The position numbers and the translations under genes were made by a program. DNA of 64,000 nt, from positions 434,001-498,000 of the forward strand of contig NZ_WEGL01000007.1 of the NCBI RefSeq assembly GCF_009604455.1, in the 5' to 3' direction. Under the pieces are notes generated by a model. The model made no database searches, was not told the origin of the DNA, and saw nothing but the letters and a program-made list of their open reading frames with translations. Origin of the DNA: Streptomyces sp. RB17 (GTDB lineage Bacteria > Actinomycetota > Actinomycetes > Streptomycetales > Streptomycetaceae). Below, piece by piece: positions 1 to 6,724 of the stretch (positions are counted from its first letter, which is position 1; the number at the start of each line of letters is the position of its first letter).

Positions 1-226
1 TGGCGCGGGAGGCGCGGGTCACGGTCGCCGCCCAGCGCCAGCCGCGGTAGCCCAGTTCCTTGCACTCGAAGAAGTGCGTGACGACGCGATCGCCCTCGGA
101 GACGAGGCCGACGTGCTCTCCGACCACACCGGGGGCGGCGGCCTCCTCCGCGGCGGCGCGGGCGAGGTCGACCGCCTCGGCGCACAGACGGTCGGGGGTG
201 CGGCTTCGCGTTGTCGCTGCGCTCAC
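1..226 (-). CDS. DUF3027-type hypothetical protein (N-terminal part, runs off the left edge)
   Basis: Only the first 75 codons are present; the gene reads leftwards out of the window. It starts at a GTG (224-226, minus strand) and encodes an alanine-rich helix (DLARAAAEEAAAPGVVGEH) followed by VVTHFFECKELGYRGWRW, a segment I associate with the actinobacterial DUF3027 family. No membrane segment or catalytic motif is visible in this part. It is divergent from the MFS gene at 513. The family name is from memory, and no function is known to me. Confidence 0.7.
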   Translation of the reverse strand, partial: MSAATTRSRTPDRLCAEAVDLARAAAEEAAAPGVVGEHVGLVSEGDRVVTHFFECKELGYRGWRWAATVTRASRA

Positions 227-512
227 AGGTATCGCTTCTCTCCTACGCCGTCTCGTCGAGTGCGGCTGCCTGACGGCGGGTCTGCCGACGGAGCGGACCG
301 GGGGACCGCATCGACGTCTGCATCCGCGCGCTGGGCGCACCTCTGCCATCCATTCTGCGTTATGGCTGAGACACGCACGCTACACCGAACGAGATTCGTC
401 GCCGCTACGCGGCATTGTCTCCCACCCTGGCCCCCTCCGCCGCACGCATGCGCGGTTCGGTTCTGCGCCATGCGCGTCGTATGCGCACCATCCGGGCGCT
501 TCTCGGGGCACT
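227..512. promoter_or_regulatory. Divergent intergenic region (286 bp), probably two promoters
   Basis: This gap separates the leftward DUF3027-type gene from the rightward MFS gene, so it should hold the promoters of both. I see no convincing inverted repeat, no clear -35/-10 pair and no RNA gene. Open frames run through it on both strands, but they lack supporting start signals and are typical of GC-rich DNA. Confidence 0.35.
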
Positions 513-1919
513 ATGAAGCACGTGGCGACCGCGGACAGGCGTCGTGTTCGGGGTGGCGGTGCGAGCCGGGTCGGTGGCGCCGTCCGGTCCGTCGGGCGTG
601 CCCTGCACTTTCCGGTCACCGGGGCCGCGCGCGGGATCCGCAAGGCCACGCATGCGCACGGGGCGGGCGAGTCGGGGCTCGGCAAGCTGATCGAGCTGCA
701 CGCCGTGAACGGCGCGGGCGACGTGATGATCACCGTGGCGCTCGCCTCCACCGTGTTCTTCTCCGTGCCGACCGACGAGGCCCGCGGGCGGGTCGCGCTC
801 TACCTCGCCATCACGATGGCGCCCTTCACCGTCCTCGCCCCGGTCATCGGCCCCCTCCTCGACCGGCTGCCGCACGGCCGGCGCGCCGCGATGGCCGGCG
901 CCATGCTGGCCCGTGCCCTGCTCGCGCTGGTCATCTCGGGCGCCGTGGCGAGCGGCAGCCTGGAGCTGTATCCCGCCGCGCTGGGCGTGCTGGTCGCGTC
1001 CAAGGCGTACGGGGTGGTCCGCAGTGCCGTCGTACCGCGGCTGCTGCCACCCCGGTTCTCGCTGGTGAAGGCCAACTCGCGGGTCACCCTGGCGGGGCTG
1101 CTGGCCACCGGTGTCGCCGCGCCGGTCGCGGCGGGCCTGCACAAGGTGGGCGATCCCTGGCCGCTGTACGGCGCCTTCGTGATCTTCGTCGCGGGGACGA
1201 TCCTGTCGTTCTCCCTGCCGCCCAAGGTGGACTCCGCCAAGGGCGAGGACGTGGCACTGCTCGCGGCCGACGAGCAGCATCTGCACGGGCCGCAGCGCCG
1301 GAAGGAGCAGGCCAAGCGGCCCGGGCTGCGGACCGTGGGCCCAGCCGTCACCCACGCGCTCGGCGCCAACGCCGCCCTGCGCTGCCTCTCCGGCTTCCTG
1401 ATCTTCTTCCTCGCCTTCCTGCTGCGCGAGCACCCGCTGACCGGCGAGAGCGCGGCGGTCTCGCTCGGGATCGTCGGGGTCGCCGCGGGCGTGGGGAACG
1501 CGCTGGGCACGGCCGTCGGGTCCTGGCTGAAGTCACGCGCGCCGGAGATCATCATCGTGACCGTCGTCGCGGTGGTGCTCGGCACGGCGATCGTGGCCGC
1601 CCTGTTCTTCGGGACGTTCCTGGTGGCCTGCCTCGCGGCCGTCGCCGGGTTCGGCCAGGCGCTGGCCAAGCTGGCCCTGGACGCGCTGATCCAGCGGGAC
1701 GTGCCGGAGCTGGTGCGCACCTCGGCGTTCGCCCGCTCGGAGACCCTGCTGCAGATGGCGTGGGTGTTCGGCGGCGCCGTCGGCATCGTGCTGCCGCTCA
1801 ACGGCACCGTCGGCCTGCTGATCGGCGCGGTCTTCGTGGCGGCCGGCTGGCTGAGCACCGTCAAGGGCCTCCTCGCCTCCGCCCGGCACGGCGGCCGCAC
1901 CCGGCCCCGGGTGGCCTGA
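513..1919 (+). CDS. MFS-type multi-pass membrane transporter
   Basis: A 468-residue protein with about twelve hydrophobic segments. After a basic cytoplasmic N-terminus the first helices hold VMITVALASTVFFSVP and VALYLAITMAPFTVLAPVIGPLLDRL. The glycine, proline and aspartate of that last stretch (GPLLDRLPHGRR) resemble the cytoplasmic loop-2 signature of major facilitator proteins. Substrate is unknown. I chose ATG 513 because the frame upstream has no transporter character; GTG 522 is an alternative. It is followed 141 bp later by the lipoprotein gene on the same strand. No specific regulation is visible. Confidence 0.8.
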   Translation: MKHVATADRRRVRGGGASRVGGAVRSVGRALHFPVTGAARGIRKATHAHGAGESGLGKLIELHAVNGAGDVMITVALASTVFFSVPTDEARGRVALYLAITMAPFTVLAPVIGPLLDRLPHGRRAAMAGAMLARALLALVISGAVASGSLELYPAALGVLVASKAYGVVRSAVVPRLLPPRFSLVKANSRVTLAGLLATGVAAPVAAGLHKVGDPWPLYGAFVIFVAGTILSFSLPPKVDSAKGEDVALLAADEQHLHGPQRRKEQAKRPGLRTVGPAVTHALGANAALRCLSGFLIFFLAFLLREHPLTGESAAVSLGIVGVAAGVGNALGTAVGSWLKSRAPEIIIVTVVAVVLGTAIVAALFFGTFLVACLAAVAGFGQALAKLALDALIQRDVPELVRTSAFARSETLLQMAWVFGGAVGIVLPLNGTVGLLIGAVFVAAGWLSTVKGLLASARHGGRTRPRVA

Positions 1920-1951
1920 CCTGCCCGCCCCGTGATCCACCCGCTCCGGCA

Positions 1952-2011
1952 TAACGAAGCGGACACGGTTCCCCGAACCGCAGGCACGGCTGGCGTAACG
2001 AAGCGGGCACG
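1952..2011. repeat. 16-bp direct repeat pair before the lipoprotein gene
   Basis: TAACGAAGCGGACACG at 1952-1967 recurs as TAACGAAGCGGGCACG at 1996-2011, with one mismatch and a 44-bp period (about four helical turns). It lies in the short gap between the MFS gene and the lipoprotein gene, so it could be a paired activator site. No regulator is identified. Confidence 0.5.
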
Positions 2012-2060
2012 CCGCACCCCACGTGGGCGGACGGCTCGGGGTGCCCGATAGCCTTCGGCC

Positions 2061-2561
2061 ATGACCACGCTGCCCCGCGGCGAAGCCGCTGATGTACACC
2101 GCGCTGTGCGCCGCCGTCGCGCCGTCGCCGCCGCCGGCGCCGTTTCCGCCGGACTGCTCCTGCTCTCGGCCTGCGAGAAGCCGACGCCCGTCGCGACCGT
2201 CACCGTCGGCGACAGCTCGGTCAACTCCGAGGCCCTCTGCTACAACGACGGCAACGCGCTGGACGCCAAGTCGCTGACGACGTGCGTCAAGAACGTCGGC
2301 AAGGCCAAGTCGATCACGGTCGACCAGGACGAGACGGTCCGCATCGGGGTCGACCCGAAGATCGCGGACGCCGGCTGGGTCCTCCTGGTGAACGGCCAGC
2401 AGTTCACCGACGTCAGCAACAAGACCTACCGCACCATCCCGGGCAGCGCGTTCTTCAACCAGCAGTACGGCACCCAGGGCGACACCAACACGGTCACGAT
2501 CCGGATGGGCGAGAAGGCCAACCAGGGCATGTGGTCGTTCAAGCTGAAGAAGGCCGCCTGA
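2061..2561 (+). CDS. Secreted lipoprotein, DUF2771-like
   Basis: A 166-residue protein with an arginine-rich n-region, a hydrophobic stretch (AAAGAVSAGLLLL) and the lipobox LLSAC at about residues 34-38, so the mature protein should be anchored by Cys38 to the outside of the membrane. The mature part is small, threonine- and valine-rich, with two further cysteines (ALCYND and TTCVKN) that could form a disulfide. The family assignment is by recall. It is co-directional with mqnB-mqnD and ends 11 bp before mqnB, so it is probably co-transcribed, though no link to menaquinone synthesis is known. Confidence 0.75.
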   Translation: MTTLPRGEAADVHRAVRRRRAVAAAGAVSAGLLLLSACEKPTPVATVTVGDSSVNSEALCYNDGNALDAKSLTTCVKNVGKAKSITVDQDETVRIGVDPKIADAGWVLLVNGQQFTDVSNKTYRTIPGSAFFNQQYGTQGDTNTVTIRMGEKANQGMWSFKLKKAA

Positions 2562-2572
2562 TCACGGCTGCC

Positions 2573-3283
2573 GTGCGCGTCCTCGTCGCCACCGCGGTCC
2601 CCGCCGAGCGGGACGCGGTGGCACGGGCGTTCCCCGGAGCCGTGACCGGGGTACATCTCCCCGGCGCGCTGCTGTGCCGTACCGCGACCGGCTGCGATCT
2701 GCTCGCCGCCGGCGTCGGCCCGGCCCTCGCCGCGTCCTCCACCGCCGGCGCGCTGACCGCAGCCGCCCTCGAAGGCGCCCCGTACGACCTGGTCGTCTGC
2801 GCCGGGATCGGCGGCGGCTTCCCGCCCGAGGCGCCCGTCGGCTCGCTCGTCGTCGCCGACGCGATCACCGTGGCCGACCTGGGCGCGCAGACCGCCGACG
2901 GCTTCCTGCCGGTCACCGAGCTCGGCTTCGGGACCGTCACCCACCGGCCCCCCACGCCGGCCGTACGCGCCGTGGCCCAGGCGACGGGCGCCCGTACCGG
3001 CACGATCCTGACCGTCTCCACCGTCACCGGCACCGCCGCCCGCACCGCCGAACTGCGCGCACGGCACCCGGGCGCGCTCGCCGAGGGCATGGAGGGCTTC
3101 GGGGTCGCGGAGGCGGCCACCGCGCACGGCGTGCCGGTGCTGGAGCTTCGCGCGGTCTCCAACCCGGTCGGCCCGCGCGACCGCGCCGCCTGGCGCATCG
3201 GCGACGCCCTCACCGCCCTCACCGAGGCGTTCGGGAAGCTCGCCCCCGTACTGGAGAGTTGGAACCCACATGACGAACAGTGA
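2573..3283 (+). CDS. mqnB: Futalosine hydrolase (menaquinone biosynthesis)
   Basis: A 236-residue member of the MTA/SAH nucleosidase fold family. It hydrolyses futalosine to dehypoxanthine futalosine and hypoxanthine in the futalosine route to menaquinone. Visible family features are the N-terminal VLVATAVPAERDAV, the glycine-rich VVCAGIGGGF and the substrate-binding EGMEGFG near residue 172, followed by LRAVSNPVGPRDR, which carries the usual SN.VG.RD signature. Start GTG 2573 lies just after the lipoprotein stop. The 3' end overlaps mqnD by 14 bp, implying translational coupling and a shared pathway. Length is normal for the family. Confidence 0.92.
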   Translation: MRVLVATAVPAERDAVARAFPGAVTGVHLPGALLCRTATGCDLLAAGVGPALAASSTAGALTAAALEGAPYDLVVCAGIGGGFPPEAPVGSLVVADAITVADLGAQTADGFLPVTELGFGTVTHRPPTPAVRAVAQATGARTGTILTVSTVTGTAARTAELRARHPGALAEGMEGFGVAEAATAHGVPVLELRAVSNPVGPRDRAAWRIGDALTALTEAFGKLAPVLESWNPHDEQ

Positions 3284-4124
3284 ACCCCTGCGGATCGCCT
3301 ACTCCCCCTGCCCCAACGACACCTTCGTCTTCGACGCCCTCGCCCACGGCCGCGTCCCCGGCGCCCCCGCGCTGGACGTGACCTTCGCCGACATCGACAT
3401 CACCAACGGCATGGCCGAGCGCGGCGAGTTCGACGTGCTGAAGGTGTCGTACGCCGTCCTGCCGTACGTCCTCGGCGAGTACACGCTGCTGCCCTGCGGC
3501 GGTGCGCTGGGGCGGGGCTGCGGGCCGCTGGTGCTCACGCGCGAGCCCGGGGCCGACCTGACGGGCCGTACCGTCGCGGTGCCGAGCGAGAGGTCGACGG
3601 CGTATCTGCTGTTCCGGCTGTGGGCGGCGGACACGCTGCCCGGCGGAGGGGTCGGCGAGATCGTCGTCATGCCGTTCCACGAGATCATGCCCGCCGTGCG
3701 GGACGGCAAGGTGGACGCCGGCCTGGTCATCCACGAGGCCCGGTTCACCTACCAGAACTACGGGCTGCACAAGCTCGCCGACATGGGCGAGCACTGGGAG
3801 CGGACCACCGGCCTGCCGATCCCGCTGGGCGCGATCATCGCCAAGCGCACCCTGGGGGCCGAGACCCTCACCCGGCTCGCGGACTCCGTCCGCGCCTCCG
3901 TACGGGCCGCCTGGGACGACCCCGAGGCGTCCCGGCCGTACGTCATGGCACACGCCCAGGAGATGGACCCGGCCGTGGCGGACCAGCACATCGGGCTGTA
4001 CGTGAACGAGTTCACCGCCGACCTCGGCGAGGACGGCTATGCCGCGATCCGCGGCCTGCTCACACGCGCGGCGGCCGAGGGGCTGGTGCCGCCCCTCGGC
4101 CCGGATGCGCTCGCGTTTCCCTGA
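3270..4124 (+). CDS. mqnD: 1,4-dihydroxy-6-naphthoate synthase (menaquinone biosynthesis)
   Basis: A 284-residue periplasmic-binding-protein-fold enzyme. It converts cyclic dehypoxanthinyl futalosine to 1,4-dihydroxy-6-naphthoate, the last dedicated step of the futalosine pathway. The hallmark N-terminus IAYSPCPNDTFVFDALAHG is present, as are the internal DINNGMAERGEFDV-like segment and GCGPLVL. ATG 3270 lies inside the end of mqnB. The other futalosine genes (mqnA, mqnC) are not in this window; in Streptomyces they are usually elsewhere. The gene converges on the cold-shock-domain gene with only 7 bp between stops. Confidence 0.93.
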   Translation: MTNSEPLRIAYSPCPNDTFVFDALAHGRVPGAPALDVTFADIDITNGMAERGEFDVLKVSYAVLPYVLGEYTLLPCGGALGRGCGPLVLTREPGADLTGRTVAVPSERSTAYLLFRLWAADTLPGGGVGEIVVMPFHEIMPAVRDGKVDAGLVIHEARFTYQNYGLHKLADMGEHWERTTGLPIPLGAIIAKRTLGAETLTRLADSVRASVRAAWDDPEASRPYVMAHAQEMDPAVADQHIGLYVNEFTADLGEDGYAAIRGLLTRAAAEGLVPPLGPDALAFP

Positions 4125-4131
4125 CGGGCCC

Positions 4132-4515
4132 CTATACGTCCAGCTGGTCGGCGACCGCCCGCAGCAGGCCGGCGATCTTCTTGCCGGAGGCCTTGTCCGG
4201 GTACCGGCCCTTCTCGAGCGACGGCGTGATGTTCTCGAGAAGGGTCGTCAGGTCCTGCACGATGGAGGCCAGCTCGTCCGGCTTCTTGCGCTGGGCGGCG
4301 GCGACCGACGGCGTCGGATCCAGCACGGTCACCGACAGCGCCTGGTCACCCCGCTGACCGGCGACGACGCCGAACTCCACGCGCTGTCCCGGCTTGAGCG
4401 CGTCGACTCCGGCGGGGAGAACAGAGGAATGGACGAAGACGTCACCGCCGTCGTCGCGGGAGAGAAAGCCGAAGCCCTTCTCGCTGTTGAACCATTTGAC
4501 ACGCCCGGTCGGCAC
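4132..4515 (-). CDS. Cold-shock-domain protein with helical C-terminal extension
   Basis: A 127-residue protein. Residues 1-65 are a canonical cold-shock domain with RNP1 KGFGFLSRD and RNP2 DVFVHSSV, so it should bind single-stranded nucleic acid. Residues 70-127 form an extension (DELASIVQDLTTLLENI...) that is absent from classical 67-residue Csp proteins and may mediate oligomerisation. Start GTG 4515 is preceded by a GA-rich ribosome site (GAGGACGAGGACAG). The protein is larger than the small CspA-type gene at 29033, so the two are not equivalent. No cold-specific control is evident. Confidence 0.88.
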   Translation of the reverse strand: MPTGRVKWFNSEKGFGFLSRDDGGDVFVHSSVLPAGVDALKPGQRVEFGVVAGQRGDQALSVTVLDPTPSVAAAQRKKPDELASIVQDLTTLLENITPSLEKGRYPDKASGKKIAGLLRAVADQLDV

Positions 4516-4680
4516 CGTCTGTCCTCGTCCTCGTACTAGTTGGAAAACCACTGGGGAAACTGCCCTTGACAGCACTAGAGCGGGTCGACCGCGACCCGCC
4601 GCTACCAAGGCTAATGGTCTGGGGGCGGGTGACAAGACGTCCCCCGGATGTTCCCTTGCGCCAGGAACTACCCTGGTCCG

Positions 4681-4938
4681 GTGCGTGACAAAACCCAAGC
4701 GAATTCCGCCGCGCCCGGTGACCAGCTGATCCGCGCCGGTGCGATCGTCTTCTTCCTCGGGGCCGTGGCCACTCTCGTCACGGTGGCCCCGCTGTTCCTG
4801 GGCGCAAAGCCTTTTCCGACGTACATGTACGGTCTGAGCATGCTCATGGCCGTCGGTTTCCTCGTCGCCGGCGCGGGTGTCCTGCGATCGATCACCGCGG
4901 GCCGCCGTCAGGCGCGCGACGCCTCGGCCTCCCGGTAA
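4681..4938 (+). CDS. Small two-helix membrane protein of unknown function
   Basis: An 85-residue protein from GTG 4681 with two hydrophobic helices (AIVFFLGAVATLVTVAPLFL and YGLSMLMAVGFLVAGAGVL) joined by a short loop, and a basic C-terminus (GRRQARDASASR). It is divergent from the cold-shock-domain gene and its end overlaps the convergent HAD gene by 31 bp. No motif suggests a function. An earlier in-frame start at 4648 would add an unconvincing eleven residues. Confidence 0.65.
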   Translation: MRDKTQANSAAPGDQLIRAGAIVFFLGAVATLVTVAPLFLGAKPFPTYMYGLSMLMAVGFLVAGAGVLRSITAGRRQARDASASR

Positions 4939-5540
4939 CCGGCCAGCCACGCCGGGAAGGCGGACAGGTCGTCGAGCACGACGTCCGCTCCGGCGGCGCG
5001 CAGCTCGTCGGCGGGGCAGGGCCCGGTCGCCACGGCGACCGACAGCGCCCCCGCCGTACGGGCCCCGCGCACATCCCCGACGTGATCGCCGACGTACGCG
5101 CCGGCGCGGTACTCGCGCAGCGCCTCCGCCTTCTGCTCGGCCCACAGGTCGCCCACGACCACGTCCGGCTCGATGCCGAGGTGGGTCAGGTGCAGCTTGG
5201 CGTTGGGCTCGTACTTCGCCGTGACCACCATCGTGCGTCCACCGGCCGCCCGCACCGCCGCTATCGCCTCCCGGGCGCCGTCCATGGCGGGGGTCGCGGC
5301 GATGGCGATCGTCGGGTACATCTCCCGGTACAGGTCGGCCATCGCGGGCACCTGCTCCTCCGGGAACCAGTTGATCAGTTCCTCGGCGAGGGGCGGGCCC
5401 AGCCGGGTCACCGCCAGATCGGCATCGATGAACGTCCCGGTCCGCTCGGCCAGCGCCAGGTAGCAGGCGTGGATGCCGGGCCGGGAGTCGATCAGGGTCA
5501 TGTCGAGGTCGAATCCGACGGTGAATGTCATATGGGTCAT
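4908..5540 (-). CDS. HAD-superfamily phosphatase
   Basis: A 210-residue haloacid-dehalogenase-fold hydrolase. Motif I is GFDLDMTLID, with the nucleophile Asp and the acid/base Asp two residues on. A helical cap follows (TRLGPPLAEELINWFPEEQ). Motif II/III is represented by MVVTAK and motif IV by AYVGDHVGDVRGAR. This resembles phosphoglycolate/pyrophosphatase-type HAD enzymes (Gph/PpaX), but the substrate cannot be read from sequence. Met5531 is an alternative start. The gene overlaps the small membrane-protein gene at its 3' end. Confidence 0.85.
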   Translation of the reverse strand: MTHMTFTVGFDLDMTLIDSRPGIHACYLALAERTGTFIDADLAVTRLGPPLAEELINWFPEEQVPAMADLYREMYPTIAIAATPAMDGAREAIAAVRAAGGRTMVVTAKYEPNAKLHLTHLGIEPDVVVGDLWAEQKAEALREYRAGAYVGDHVGDVRGARTAGALSVAVATGPCPADELRAAGADVVLDDLSAFPAWLAGYREAEASRA

Positions 5541-5603
5541 TGTGTCAGGGGCCCGGTGGGCAACTGGTGTGCGCCGGGTGCGGGAAGCACCCCGAAGGGG
5601 CGC

Positions 5604-6593
5604 TCACCTGGTCCTTTGCGAGCGCCAGACCAGAAACAGCGCCGAAGCCACCGCCGCACCCCGCACCACCCACGGCCACGTCCCGGCGATCGCTTCGTTC
5701 ATGTGCCCCTGTGCGATCGGCCGGCCCCAGCGGCCGTTGAACCTCCCCCACAGCCAGACCAGTCCGGCGGCGACGGAGGTGCCCGGCAGGACCATCACGG
5801 CCACCTTGGTCTCCGCGGCCGTCAGCCGCCGGGAGCCGTAGGCGATCACCCAGCCGAGGATCAGGGCGAACCAGTTCCCGAGCACCGCACCGGCGACCAG
5901 CGCGGCGGCGGCCAGCAGCAGGAGGGGGTTGGTCCAGCCCGCGGCGGGGCGGGGGAGCAGGCGCCGGCGCGAGGTGGAGGGCGCGGGCTCGGCTTCCGCC
6001 GCCCCGGCCGCCTCCGGTTTCGGCTCGGGTGTGTCCGGCTCCCGTTCCTTCGGCGGCCGCCTCAGCAGCTCGGGGATCTCCACCCCGCCCACGAACCCCG
6101 GCACCGAGTCCGTCTCGGCCGTGGCGCCGAAGGAGTTGCCGCCGAGACGCCACCAGTCGGGCCGTACGGCGCTGTCCCCGAGTTCGTGCGCGGCGGCCAG
6201 GTGCGGCGGGGACGGGGCGTCGCGCGCGGCGGAGGGCGCGGGTTCGGTGCCGGCGGGGCGCGGGCCGGGGACGGCCCGGCGCAGCCCCTTCAGGCGCTGT
6301 ACGGGCACGGCGGCAGCGGGCGGCTGCGGAACCCGGCCGGTACCGGACGTGCCGGACGCGCCGGTGGCACCCCCTGCCGCCTCGACCACCTCGTGCGGGG
6401 TGCCCAGCCGGTCCAGGATGCGGCGGACCGCGGCGGGGCTGTCGGCCGTCGCCTCGGCCCGGTGCCGGTCGATCTCGTTGCGCAGCTCGGACACGAGCCG
6501 CATCCGCGTGGCCGACGGCAGCTGCCGTTGCTGAGCGATGTCTCCGACACGGCTCAGGTACTCGTAGACGACCTTGTCGCTCTCGATCCCCAA
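5604..6593 (-). CDS. HAAS-type helical domain membrane protein
   Basis: A 329-residue protein. The first 90 residues (ESDKVVYEYLSRVGD... VRRILDRLGTPHEVV) match the HAAS/DUF1700-type helical signalling domain, which in other bacteria is linked to PadR regulators. A long low-complexity Pro/Ala/Glu linker follows, then three C-terminal membrane helices (LLLLAAAALVAGAVLGNWF, VAVMVLPGTSVAAGLVWLW, VVRGAAVASALFLVW). I chose TTG 6593 because it has GGAGGGG five bases upstream; no ATG or GTG start nearby is as well placed. No PadR gene is adjacent. Divergent from the XPB-domain gene. Confidence 0.72.
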   Translation of the reverse strand: MGIESDKVVYEYLSRVGDIAQQRQLPSATRMRLVSELRNEIDRHRAEATADSPAAVRRILDRLGTPHEVVEAAGGATGASGTSGTGRVPQPPAAAVPVQRLKGLRRAVPGPRPAGTEPAPSAARDAPSPPHLAAAHELGDSAVRPDWWRLGGNSFGATAETDSVPGFVGGVEIPELLRRPPKEREPDTPEPKPEAAGAAEAEPAPSTSRRRLLPRPAAGWTNPLLLLAAAALVAGAVLGNWFALILGWVIAYGSRRLTAAETKVAVMVLPGTSVAAGLVWLWGRFNGRWGRPIAQGHMNEAIAGTWPWVVRGAAVASALFLVWRSQRTR

Positions 6594-6724
6594 CGGAACC
6601 CCTCCGGGGTGACGGCGATGAAACCCCGTGAGGACGGTAGCGCAGAGGCGCCTCGCCGAGGCGGTACCGGGGTCGTGGCCTCCGGGGGCACCTCTCGGGG
6701 ACGGCAACCGCTACCGTGGGTCAG

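Noticed and set aside
60..1919. Extended reading frame upstream of the MFS transporter reaching to position 60
   Set aside because: The first 150 residues are low-information GC-rich translation, overlap the divergent DUF3027-type gene, and lack a start signal; the transporter itself begins near 513.
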